NCBI GenBank assembly: GCA_023853785.1
Contig: JAJIRX010000742.1
Span: forward strand, 248,001 to 312,000
Direction: 5' to 3'
DNA length: 64,000 bases
Source: Psilocybe azurescens
Lineage: Eukaryota > Basidiomycota > Agaricomycetes > Agaricales > Agrocybaceae
The position numbers and the translations under genes are program-made. Numbering within the stretch: the first letter of the stretch is position 1; each line of letters begins with the position of its first letter. Shown here in pieces: positions 35,078-45,113 of the stretch. The notes beneath the pieces were generated by a model. That model did no database searches. It was not told where the DNA came from and saw only the letters and a program-made list of their open reading frames with translations.

Positions 35078-35482
35078 TCACAGAAGAGATAAGGTAACAT
35101 CGCCATGGATTCTAGCCTTGATCTGGACGTCGACGTCGAGATTCAAATCCAATCGAAGTTTGAGGGTGTCCTTGCCGCCACTTCCTGATTGTTGTTGGCC
35201 GCCAGTCACTTGGCCGAGGGTGTTTCCCAGGAGCTGTCCGGCTTGGCCAGCCGGCTGAGCTAGCTGGTTGGCGCCTCCGCCCATCTGCTGCTGCTGAGGC
35301 TGTTGGAATTGTTGAACTTGCTGCTGTGACTGCGGTGGTGGTTGAGCGCGACGGCGGCTAGGGCGAGCAGCTGCTTGCTGCTGTTGAGGCTGAGGCTGAG
35401 GGGATTGGGGAGCGTTACTGTCGTTTTCCCACTGCTCCATAGGATTGGGAGAAGCGGATCGAGAGCGTGATTCGTCGGACAT
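35078..35482 (-). CDS. MSDESRSRS-type small protein, copy 2 (intact)
   Basis: 134 residues, intronless. The start MSDESRSRSASPNP is followed by a disordered Q/P-rich middle with a basic RPSRRRAQ patch, then GQAGQLLGNTLGQVTGG. The C-terminus is well conserved and strand-like: KDTLKLRLDLNLDVDVQIK followed by ARIHGDVTLSLL. The alternating D/hydrophobic pattern suggests a beta hairpin. It lacks membrane segments and a signal peptide. I recognise it only as a fungal protein of unknown function. The upstream ATGACATA (complement of 35603-35610) is a weaker relative of the TGACATCA sites of its neighbours. Confidence 0.8.
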   Translation of the reverse strand: MSDESRSRSASPNPMEQWENDSNAPQSPQPQPQQQQAAARPSRRRAQPPPQSQQQVQQFQQPQQQQMGGGANQLAQPAGQAGQLLGNTLGQVTGGQQQSGSGGKDTLKLRLDLNLDVDVQIKARIHGDVTLSLL

Positions 35483-36318
35483 GATTGTTGTGAGGGTAGT
35501 ATGAGTTAAGCGTATGCAAACTTTTGTATAGTGAAGTTTTGAAGAAAAGAACCTCAGGCTACGGCTGTTAAAGTATTTGTAGCGGATTCAAGCATATTCG
35601 ACTATGTCATAATCTCCACTTCTATTACGCGGATGGCACCTGTTTTGTGGATCTTGGAGATTCATCCCCGATGCCATCCGACCAGACTCCCAAGGGCCCA
35701 AAATAAGCGCCCTGACAACCCTCACGTGCCAGGAACGGACATTCCGCTATAATAAATAACAATAAATTCGCGATAAATGAATTTGAAATCGTCGGCCATC
35801 GCTGATCGCTTTTTAATTAACCCCATCATATAGGTCATCTAACCTTGCGAGTGGCCCCCAGAGCCATTGAGAGTCCTTGTTTTGACGTCGAACCTGCCTT
35901 AACCAACTCATTGCCTGCATTGTCGTCATTCCGACTCCTTGCATCATCATTGTTAGTCCCCACATGTCCAGACATGTCCTCATGTCAATCTTTCCCCTTC
36001 AGGCTCGCAGTGATAGTTATTTTTGCCTTATGGCAAACTACACTATAGCATCCGAAGTACAATCTCCCAGGGTTCAAATATAACCACGTTCATGACCAAA
36101 GTAACTATGATATCACCACGACATCATAACCCGGTCGTTGACTTTTACTCGACTTTTGGGAACGTGTTCGCCGAGTTAGTGATTCAAGTCGAAAAACCCA
36201 TTCTTCCCTATCTATTGCCATATCCTTTTCGAAGACACGTCTAACTCACTGTTAGAACTATCGAATCCTCACACAAAATATACAACTAAGCGTCCCTTAC
36301 TATTCGTCGAAACATACC
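35483..36318. promoter_or_regulatory. Divergent promoter of copy 2 and the 36319 gene
   Basis: Contains TATGTCAT at 35603-35610, TGATATCA at 36108-36115 and CGACATCATA at 36119-36128. These are near-matches to the exact TGACATCA sites at the neighbouring promoters. No gene in between. Confidence 0.4.
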
Positions 36319-37066
36319 ATGGAGGTCCTGGGAATTGTTGGTGTAGCAGCTGGATCGATATCCATTCCTTTGGCAGCTGTAGCCGCTTCTACGGCTGTAG
36401 TTGGCATTTCTCAAGGAGTCAACGGTCAACAGCAAGGCGGCGGTGGAAAATCTGCAGCTGAACCAGACAAATCCGATCCCAGAATTGCAAAGTTCAACTT
36501 GGTGGCAGAATGCACAACACCAGTGTCATCGCCTGGGCCATCTCCTTCAAAACTGGTACACGGTAAGATCGTGGTCCTCCGTAAAGGCAAAGTGAGTGTT
36601 TTCGTTCGAGTCCATGTTTCTACATTACTGAGTCGATGTGGCTGCACAGCTATATCTTGATGCAGCCGACCCGGAATATCGAATATTCAGCGACGGACAT
36701 CCGTTTTCAGGGTTCTATCTCGAATATCCAGTGGGTAAAAAGCCTCTCGCTCTAGTCAGCACCATTTCTCGTGATCCTCCGGAACTCAACTGGATCTATG
36801 CCGACGACGACACCCTTGAGCTGAAGTATGGAAACAAGACCGCTAGCATGAATCATATACACGGTCCATGGGATTGGACGGCAGATCAGAGGGGGATGAT
36901 GTTGGAAGACTGGGAAGGGTTCGTTGCCCTCGAAGAGTCGCCCGGGGTTTGGGGTCTGTATTATGACCAGGATGACGATCTGTTAGAGTCGAGCGGTATA
37001 GCAGACGGTCGGAGAGTTATTGAATGCAGCTTACAGAGACGGCTGGAGGCACCAAAGAGAAGTTAA
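36319..37066 (+). CDS. Conserved fungal protein of unknown function
   Basis: Two exons (36319-36591 and 36650-37066) join as GK-LYLDAAD, giving about 229 residues. The N-terminus is hydrophobic (MEVLGIVGVAAGSISIPLA, then AVAASTAVVG), a possible membrane anchor or signal. The C-terminal domain shows HPFSGFYLEYPVGKKPLALV, PELNWIYADDDTLELKYGN, the MNHIHGPWDW block and GFVALEESPGVWGLYYDQDD. I have seen this pattern in uncharacterised fungal proteins but know no activity. It sits next to the MSDESRSRS pair and DUF6987 gene. Confidence 0.8.
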
Positions 37067-37207
37067 AGGAAACAAAATGATATCGTTTGATGCACAATAT
37101 AATACCCCACAGAACTCTAAAAACACAGAAAAGCTATACTCGTATTCACCAATAAATTTACATTCTAATCCACAACCCTGATGCTGCTTTCACGAGATTG
37201 TCGTGCC

Positions 37208-37985
37208 TTACCGAATGTATATGGTTTTGACCTTAACTGTAAACTCGTCCAGGGCTAGAAAGCTCCATACCATAATTCATAGTCCACTGCGTCTCTTTTT
37301 ATACACACCATGGTCACCGAGGTCGCGTCCAATAACGGAGCCCTTCCAGCCTCCCAATGTGAGATCCGGGTGCGCATTACCCAACGTGTTTACGCCAACT
37401 TGACCAGCTTCAAGTCCGATCGTCAATCTTGTGGTTCATGGCACTAGCAGCAAGTTCCTTCGAGGACTGGTCGAGGATTGCGTCCTGGACATACATCCTA
37501 GTGCCCGGTATGCAAATCTGACCGGCATTTCTGTTAAATCCGTTCACTACTTTGAAAAAGATGATGTTTGATATTCAGAATGTAAGCCTGGCGCCCCAGT
37601 CTTACTACAGCCCCTTTCCACATTATCTTATCTATTACATTTACATACACGTGACCGTGACCGTGATCCCCAACCCATTCCTTCGACGTCGACTTCTCTC
37701 TTACACTTAGACCTTATGCACCGTACACACCTGTAGCCAGTCCATCGTTCTATCGATATATCGTGGTCCTGTCATTTTCCGCGTGACTCCTCAGTGAGCC
37801 TGGTGACGCCAGGCTTTCACAGAACATTGTATAAAATAAAGTACAAATGAGTACTTTGTTGCCGTATCTTCCATATCGCAGACGTCGAACACGATTACAA
37901 GGCTCTTCCCACCAAGCTCGAGGGTGCATGACTTAAGGGTTAGAGCGAGCGGCAGCGATGACTCCAGCGATAAACCCCACGAGCA
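37208..37985 (-). pseudogene. Aldehyde dehydrogenase relic, copy E
   Basis: Minus-strand ALDH pieces: the C-terminal VKVKTIYIR and stop (37208-37210), HPDLTLGGWKGS, and GLEAGQV. A large internal deletion then joins directly to a part corresponding to LAAS and VQDAILDQ, with NAGQICIPGTRMYVQD around the catalytic Cys, and finally [10 protein letters not shown] near 37940. The EEIFGP block and all of the N-terminal domain are missing. A MITE-like element interrupts it at 37582-37820. Confidence 0.85.
37582..37820. mobile_element. MITE-like element, copy 1
   Basis: About 240 bp bounded by imperfect terminal inverted repeats (GTAAGCCTGGCGCC at the left, complement of GTGAAAGCCTGGCGTC at the right). 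A second copy in opposite orientation is at 56175-56400, sharing internal strings such as CGATATATCG, CCAACCCATTCCTTCGAC versus its complement, and the CACGTGACCG/CACGTGTACG region. It sits in ALDH relic E, probably in a former intron. It encodes nothing. No convincing target-site duplication is visible. Confidence 0.75.
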
Positions 37986-38357
37986 CCCTCTTTGGTTCTC
38001 TCTACACGATAAACAGTAGGAGACCTGCTAGCGTAGAGGTCCCAGCATGCCCGAATTCATTTTTTCACTGTTATCGTGGGTTAATAAAATGAAATCGAGT
38101 ACGAAGTGACTGAATGCCCCTTGGTGATTGTCCCCATCGGCCCCTTTGGTCAGGAACTAAGTTGAACATCTGTCAGCCCTCGGGCTGTCCGTTGTGGGCG
38201 GACCGGCCAATTTCCCAAATTGTATAGGCGATAGGTGACGCGTGACGTGTTCGCTTTCAAAATGACGTTGGACCCCAACTGTCAACAACAGGAATATCGA
38301 AAAAACCAATAGCTCTCCCCATCGTACACAGCTGGACTACAAGCTAATGCTAGACTT

Positions 38358-38472
38358 CATCTAGTCAACATGCATAGCACCTTGCATTATACTTCGGCGT
38401 TTAAATCCTGTTTGGTCCGAGGCTGGTTCGCTCTAGTTGAAAGGCGTGCTTAGCGTTTTGCAGACTCTCCTT
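38358..38472 (+). repeat. Promoter module, direct copy 1
   Basis: Begins CATCTAGTCAACATGCATAG, continues with CGGCGTTTAAATCCTGTTTGG and GAGGCTGGTT, and ends with GACTCTCC. It is repeated with about 75% similarity at 38685-38815. Confidence 0.75.
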
Positions 38473-38684
38473 ACGAGTCATCAATCGTTCCTTATACAGA
38501 TTTCGGATTAGGGGCGTCGGCGCATTGATAGAGCCTTGCGGGATGGTGATAGTGCACTTTAGGCACGCATGCAGATGCATGGTCTACGCTAGCGCAAAAT
38601 CTCGCATTCTCTGCACTCTAACCGTGCGCTCACGGATTTGAGCACACTTAGACTCTGCACAAGTAGACAAAACTGAGACCTCGT

Positions 38685-38815
38685 CATCTAGTCAACACAT
38701 GTAGCGCCAGTCTTTATCCCTCGGCGTTTCCTATTTGGTTCGAGGCTAGTTTGCGCTAGCAGAAAGGCGCGCATAGCTTTGCGCTATTGTTGCACAAGGT
38801 TCTCCTGTTACCATT
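38685..38815 (+). repeat. Promoter module, direct copy 2
   Basis: Direct repeat of 38358-38472, spaced about 327 bp apart, showing CATCTAGTCAACACATGTAG, CTCGGCGTTTCCTATTTGG, GAGGCTAGTTTGCG and GAAAGGCGCGC. It ends about 125 bp before the L3 start codon. Confidence 0.75.
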
Positions 38816-38940
38816 CTTAGAAACCCGGTACCCTCGCCCAAAACAGTCTGCAGTACTACTCGAGAGTTGATATAAAGACTCGTTTGGTCTTAAAGTAGCT
38901 TCAGATTGTTTTTCGAGAGTTTTATATCCTTGAAACTATA

Positions 38941-41261
38941 ATGCGCTCGTTGTCAAACATCATCGGATTCGCATCTGTTCTGGGCGTTAATGCCGTCATT
39001 GGCCCCAGAGCAAATATTTTTATCGGCAACAAGGTCATTGCACCAGATGGGTTCAATCGATCGTAAGGATTTGATTATATCTTCTATTATTCCCTGTTGA
39101 ACATCTTCATGTATAGAGCTGTTCTAGCCGGAGATTCTCCCTATTCACTCTCTTTCCCAGGACCACTGATTTATGCTCTCAAGTCTAGGGTATGTTGTTC
39201 TGTGGGGAATGAGCAAATCTGTCCCCTTACTCATTTATCAAAACAGGGCGATTCATTCAGTCTGAATGTCGTGAATCAACTAACTGATTCCACTATGTTG
39301 AAGAGTACGAGCATCGTAAGTTTTTGTCCGTTTCACTTTGTTTTTACGATTGAGTTTCGATGCCCCAGCACTGGCACGGATTTTATCAGAAAGGAAGCAG
39401 TTGGGCAGATGGCGTTGTCGGTGTAACTCAGTGTCCTATTGCCCCTGGCCACTCCTTCTTGTATCAATTCTCCACAGCCAACCAAGCGGGATCCTTTTGG
39501 TATCATTCTCACTATTGTATGCACCCATTTTAGTCTCTTTCTACGTCATTCATAGCATGGTATTAATGGGAATTTCTAGCGACACAATACTGTGATGGCC
39601 TCAGAGGACCAATGGTTGTTTACGACCATTTTGACCCTTACTATGGCCGGTAAGCTTGAGCTCTTCTTATGGTTTTATTTCTGTGCTCATCGTTATGGCT
39701 CTTAGGTATGACTTTGACGATGGTAAGACGAGTTTATACTGCATTTCAGTATTTCCAGCATTCTCATTTGAACTCTTTTGACATCGCAGAGTCGACTGTC
39801 ATTACTCTTGCCGACTGGTAAGCTTTCTTGAACGGCCTAATATCTTAGAAGCATACCTCAAGTCTATTTTCTATTGAAGGTATCACACCCCAGCGCCTGT
39901 CGCAGGACTTATCCCTACAATAGATGCAACCCTGATTAATGGTAAAGGCCGTTATCCTGGTGGTCCAGCTACTCCATTGTCAGTCATAACAGTCGTGCCC
40001 AATAAACGATATCGATTCCGTTTAATCTCCATCTCGTGTGATCCTGCTTTCACTTTCTCGATCGATGGACACTCCATGGTCAGTCTTATTCTCCGGCATC
40101 CCAACATTCTATTTACTCCTCTTAGACTATCATCGAGGTTGACTCGGAAAATGTTCAACCTCTTATCGTTGACGAAATCACCCTCTACGCTGGTCAGCGT
40201 TATTCGTTCATTCTATACACCATCATGCCTATCGGAAATTACTGGATTCGATCACACCCCGATGAGGATGGACCGCAAGGCTTTGAAGGAGGCATTAACT
40301 CTGCTATCCTGCGCTACTTAGGAGCCCCCGCCATCGACCCCGGAACAACATCTTCTAGAAAAAACCCTCTAATTGAGACGAATCTCCGTCCTCTTACAGA
40401 TCCCGCCGCTCCTGGTGTTCCAACCCTCGGGGCCGCTGATGTTAATATCAACTTGGATATTTCATTTAACAATGCAACGCGAAAATTTGCCGTTAATGGT
40501 GCTACCTTCCATGAGCTTAACGTCCCTGTCTTGCTCCAGATTCTCAGCGGTGCACAAGCAGCTACCGATTTGCTCCCCGCTGGATCGGTCTACACGCTCC
40601 CTTCTAATAAGGTCATAGAGCTCTCTATGCCCGGTGGAACGACTGGAAGCCCGGTAAGCCACTTCCTTGTTGTTCGTAATATTCTCCATTCTCACACTAG
40701 ATGACATAGCATCCTATGCACTTGCATGGTGTATGTATCTGAATTTCAAACGTGAAGCAACCACTGAGACTGGTAACTATAGCATGGTTTCTCTGTCATT
40801 CGCAGTGCCGGTAGTGCGCAATACAACTACGTGAATCCTGTGAAACGTGATGTTGTCAACCTCGGACGACAGCCTACTGACAATGTTACCATTCGCTTCA
40901 AGACCGATAACTCTGGCCCTTGGATCATGCATTGGTATGTAGTTTATTGCCATCTATTGTTCTTCCTGTGCTCATTTTCCATACCACAAAGCCACATTGA
41001 TTGGCACCTTGAAGCGTAAGCATCAATTGTAACTCTCCACTGCATGCAGTCCGGATTAATGGAGGTTTTGTTGAATTCATTGTATTTGTAGCGGTCTGTC
41101 TGTTGTGTTCGCAGAGGATACTCCCTCTATAAGATCCAGCACGCATCCTCGTACGCTCTCATTTTGCTATCGTGAACTAAAATGTTGAATTCTTTTGTCT
41201 AGCTGATTGGGATCAGCTCTGTCCCATCTTCGATGCTTTACCCCATCAAACCTTTAACTGA
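38941..41261 (+). CDS. Laccase L3 (multicopper oxidase), apparently intact
   Basis: Secreted copper phenol oxidase. The signal peptide is [20 protein letters not shown]; the mature enzyme starts near [20 protein letters not shown]. Copper ligands are [33 protein letters not shown] and [16 protein letters not shown]. The position ten residues after the ligand Cys is Leu. The C-terminus is [18 protein letters not shown]. About fourteen exons join in frame through introns of 50-70 bp. It is related to L2 in gene plan and C-terminus but diverged, so an older duplication than L1/L2. The promoter carries a duplicated module. Confidence 0.93.
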
Positions 41262-41967
41262 TGAAATTATGCAGAGGAAAGTTTGATTCTTCTTATGAGG
41301 GATAGGGCTAAGCAGTGGTCTGTCTAACGGCCGCCATTATTCCCATAGTACTATTACATATCATCGAAAGAATCAAATTAGTTTGCCTTTGACTTCCTTG
41401 AATTGACACAAGAAAATCTGATAAGTGGTTAGTAATACAACACTAACACAGCGTCGGCTCCTGTCAAAATGGCCCTATAAAAGCAGCTCGAATGCCAGTC
41501 GACAACATCAGAGCACGCAAATCATGTTTTAGTTCAAGTGCAATCAAAAGCCTTGCTTGAAGCGAGTTGAAAAGTAGACTGTTAGTAGCAAAGGCTTTAA
41601 AGGCACTATGACGAGGTGAGAGTATCATAACGGATCAATAGAACTTGTTACCTCTGGAAGACCCATATCAAAATTCCCACGTTCTAGCATTTGGGCGTCT
41701 GTCAGTCATTGGTCAGTCTTCAGAATGTACAATTGACCAAAATAGCGTACAGGTCAACCAGACTCTGACACTTGATTGAAAGCGCAGGGGACGAGTGCTT
41801 TAACGTGCTTCTAGAAGGCACCCTGTGGGAACTTAAGTGCATTGGGGTCATACTCTAGCACGCAACTAGCGCGAGGTGCACTCAAGGCCTGTGGTAATTG
41901 CCACGCTAACCTACAGTTTCCAGATATATAAGCTCTCTAGTTTTGGATGAAAAACCTTGTCACCAAT
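41262..41967. other. Spacer and promoter of the cysteine-rich secreted protein
   Basis: Downstream region of L3 followed by the promoter of the gene at 41968, with a TATA-like ATATATAAG near 41925. No gene-like frame. Confidence 0.5.
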
Positions 41968-42512
41968 ATGCGCTCTTTTTCTACAGCTGTTCTCGTATTA
42001 TTCGTTCATGCCAGTTTCTGTGGCGTCTCTGCGGTTAGTGTATAAGTCACTGAATAGTGTCGTCATGCGGATTGTTGCTAAGCAGTAGATTTCATATCTA
42101 TCATAGCTCTCAATTAGGGAGACGCCGACTGTTTTTACCGCAAAGAGAATCTATCGTTCTATAATCAACAAACCCCCTTTCATTGTGGAAAGGACGTCTA
42201 CAGTTACTTGGACGTAAGGGATACATTTATTATATGACCGAGGTACTCATCAACTTCGGTTCTTGACGTTCATTAACAGGCTAGCTCCCAGCACCACTGT
42301 CGCTCAGTCTACGGCCGCACCAGTAGTTTGACTGCAGAAGGGTGAGTTCTAAGCCGCAGACCTGCTTCTTTTCCTCGCCTCATTCTGCAAAATGTAGACC
42401 CTGCAAAGGAATAATCCTTGTTATAGAAGAAAAAGACGCCATTAACCACATTTGTTGTACCTCATGTGAAATTAATCTTGAAACTTCTTATTCCATTGCT
42501 GCTCGCAAGTAA
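41968..42512 (+). CDS. Small secreted cysteine-rich protein
   Basis: Four exons (41968-42033, 42118-42213, 42280-42341, 42398-42512) with GT-AG introns of 84, 66 and 56 bp join in frame to 112 residues. The signal peptide is MRSFSTAVLVLFVHASFCGVSA, close in wording to the start of laccase L3. The mature part has seven Cys: DCFYRK, FHCGKD, HHCRS, PCKG and a HICCTSC cluster. It lacks the eight-Cys hydrophobin spacing and any known enzyme motif. The phase-correct exon set and clean signal peptide make this a real gene in my view, but I do not recognise the family. Effector-like or cell-wall roles are possible. Confidence 0.75.
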
Positions 42513-43752
42513 AAAATTAGCAAAAATTATGAGATCCCGATCTGACACAGATCATCCAAGACATGTAGGGGAAGGATTGCTTGCTCCACAAAAACATGGA
42601 TCATCCATGAGTGATTTCTTCAACGAACGGAATACACGAAGTTCGCCTACGTCCAACCTACATACGTTGATACATATAGACCTAAGGCCCGAGGTTCGCC
42701 TTGGAATGGATATTTTAGGGAACAGTAAGTGATAAGGACTCAATAATTGTGTGAGCGACTCAGATGACAGTAACAGTAACCTGAGAAACTGCAGGTGTGC
42801 ATCATCAACACAGTGCGCTGCTGTGTGGGCAGAAGAAATGATCATACTATTCAGAACCTGGCACTCCCAACCCCACCCTCGTTCTTTCTAATGATCTTAT
42901 CTTCTTATAAGGTTCTTGTCTGAAAGATTAGTAGAACTCCAATGTTGAATAATGTTAAGCAATGCCAATGCCAATGCAAATATAACATCTGTAGTCGCAA
43001 TCGTGAAGCGATTGATCACATCCGACAGATTGGGAGCTCTGGAGCAGTTCTTTTAGGCATATCTACTATAACACCCTCATACTTGCGCTATTTTGAGCTT
43101 GTTGTGCAAGGCCAAGTGGTTCCCACTAACAACTCTATACTCACTGATACTGAAAGTCACCTTTCCTGTACAATTTAAATTCACACCCGATTCCGAGCAG
43201 TACGGCGTCAGTCTAGGGGCTCTACTAGGCAAGCTGTAACATCATAAGCGTTTGATTGGTTAGAATTTCAGGCGCGACCGTAGCACTAATTGCCTGTCAC
43301 CTCTTCAATGGTGGCAGGCTTTATTTGGTATGGTTGGTTGAACACCTTCTTTGGGAAGTTGCAGTGCCTTTTTGGGAATTACCGATTAGCAGTAGCTTAG
43401 TATTACGCTCTACAGACAAACAGAAGGTACTGATTGTACGCTTCTGGTCCCTACTCGCAGAAGTATCTCAAATAATAGACCGATAGAAGTCCCACAACGG
43501 AACCGAGTGTCATATATAGTAGTCACTTGGCTTGTCCAATTTACCTATATAATAACTGGTGTTTCGACTTGAACTCCAGTGAACTCCTCAAAGCTTCATT
43601 TACAATCGAGTGAGCCATCTCTACCTCAGCCTTCAGTCGCATTCCTAACATATTCGCAGGCATCGTCAATCGCTACATATCACTTAAATCAGTACGTGTT
43701 TGACCCCCAACACCGCATACATCGTCTTTGTTGACGCTTTCAACAGTCAAAA
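42513..43752. other. Intergenic, nothing recognised
   Basis: 1.2 kb between two secreted-protein genes. Short frames at 42942 and 43256 have no domain. A TATA-like ATATAATAAC lies near 43548. Confidence 0.45.
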
Positions 43753-44640
43753 ATGTTTCCTTCTTTGACTCTTACCGCCTTGGTCGCTTGTGCGCTCGTC
43801 TCTCAGACTGCTGCACTACCTCAGTTCAGTGGACATGGTAATAATGGGAACACCAACTCTGGAAATGGAGGTAGCGGTAGTGGAAACGGTGGAGGAGGTA
43901 CCAGCAACGGCAACAATAACGGTGGTGTGAGTCCAGCAGTGTATGGAGGCTACAGTTATGGCCCGCAGCGGCTTTGGTACCGTGAACCGGAGCCGCAATT
44001 CGCTGGACATGGTAATAACGGAAACACGAACTCTGGAAATGGAGGTCATCATAGCGGAAATGGCGACGGAGGCATCAACAATGGAAACTCGAACGGCAGT
44101 AAAAACATTGGCGCCCAGGGTTTGCGGTACCGCGAGCCAGAGCCAGAGCCACAATTCAGTGGACATGGCAATAACGGGAACACCAACTCTGGAAATGGAG
44201 GTGATGGCAGCGGAAACGGCAACGGCGGCACCACTAATGGAAACGCAAATGGTGGTTTGAGTGGGGCAGCGTACGGAGGTTACAATTATGGCCCCCAGCG
44301 CCTGCAGTACCGTGAACCAGAGCCGCAATTCGCTGGACATGGCAATAACGGAAATACCAACTCTGGAAATGGAGGTGATGGTAGCGGAAACGGCAACGGC
44401 GGCACCGCTAATGGAAACGCAAATGGTGGTCTGAGTGGGACTGCGTACGGAAGTTACACCTATGGGCCGCAGCGCCTGTGGTACCGTGAACCGGAGCCAC
44501 AATTCGCTGGACATGGTAACAACGGGAACACGAACTCTGGAAATGGAGGTCACTATAGCGGAAACGGCTACGGAGGCACCAGCAATGGAAATAACAATGG
44601 TGGTTCGCGTGGGGTACGGTATGCGCCCCTAATCTACTAG
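43753..44640 (+). CDS. Secreted Gly/Asn-rich five-repeat protein
   Basis: Intronless, 295 residues. The signal peptide is MFPSLTLTALVACALVSQTA. Five repeats of about 50-60 residues follow. Each starts QF(S/A)GHGNNGNTNSGNGG, continues with a Ser/Asn/Gly stretch and YGPQRL-like end, and the first four close with YREPEP or YREPEPEP. The X-Pro pairs (EPEP) between an Arg and the next QF resemble the spacers that Ste13-type dipeptidyl peptidases trim after Kex2 cleavage. The protein may therefore be a precursor cut into five peptides, or a structural wall protein if uncut. Only single Arg, not Lys-Arg, precedes the spacer. No family is recognised. The DNA repeat unit is about 174 bp. Confidence 0.88.
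   Translation: MFPSLTLTALVACALVSQTAALPQFSGHGNNGNTNSGNGGSGSGNGGGGTSNGNNNGGVSPAVYGGYSYGPQRLWYREPEPQFAGHGNNGNTNSGNGGHHSGNGDGGINNGNSNGSKNIGAQGLRYREPEPEPQFSGHGNNGNTNSGNGGDGSGNGNGGTTNGNANGGLSGAAYGGYNYGPQRLQYREPEPQFAGHGNNGNTNSGNGGDGSGNGNGGTANGNANGGLSGTAYGSYTYGPQRLWYREPEPQFAGHGNNGNTNSGNGGHYSGNGYGGTSNGNNNGGSRGVRYAPLIY
43830..44620 (+). repeat. Five tandem coding repeats of about 150-180 bp
   Basis: Direct repeats with the near-constant core GGACATGG(T/C)AATAA(T/C)GG and AACTCTGGAAATGGAGGT. Units 3 and 4 are the most alike, suggesting a recent unit duplication. Confidence 0.9.
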
Positions 44641-45113
44641 TCTGACACAGTGGGACAGGTGGAAAGACGCCAAAGGCAGGATTTGTGCAATATGGAAGGA
44701 AAATAAAAAATAGGGCGTATCTGATCAGATTATGTTTGTCCTGCAGTCTCGACAGAGTTGATTTTGGCGATAAACCAATGAAAATAAGAGCAATCGTAAT
44801 GAATGTCGGAGACTTGTGATGAAAGAGGCTTAATAATGAGATATCTGACAATAGTGCCATGGTTCAACATCAAATATTTATTAATGGAATGATAAACGAC
44901 GCACCAGACAATTGAACGCATAGCCGTGTTTTGGTGAGACTTGAAATTTTTGGAAGTAGCATGCCATTACACCATCCAATATCTTAACATATCAAACACT
45001 GGTAACTTGAGTGTATGGATAACCGTTCTGTGCATTATAAGTACAACTGCAAGCCGGGCAGCACAACGATACATTGTACACAAATACATGATGTCGGTGC
45101 GAATTTGTCGATT
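44641..45113. other. Spacer between repeat-protein gene and ALDH C
   Basis: Convergent 3' ends of the repeat-protein gene (plus) and ALDH C (minus). Nothing else seen. Confidence 0.5.

Larger units (their letters stand above)
37986..38940. promoter_or_regulatory. Laccase L3 upstream region
   Basis: Contains two direct copies of a roughly 115-130 bp module (see repeat entries) and a TATA-like GATATAAAG near 38871, about 65 bp upstream of the L3 ATG. Confidence 0.6.

Noticed and set aside
37576..37828. Target-site duplication of MITE copy 1
   Set aside because: Flanking bases CAGAAT and CAGAAC are similar but not aligned to the element ends.
43816..44553. 245-codon minus-strand frame opposite the repeat protein
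   Set aside because: Shadow of the repetitive plus-strand gene; no signal, only repeats of antisense codons.
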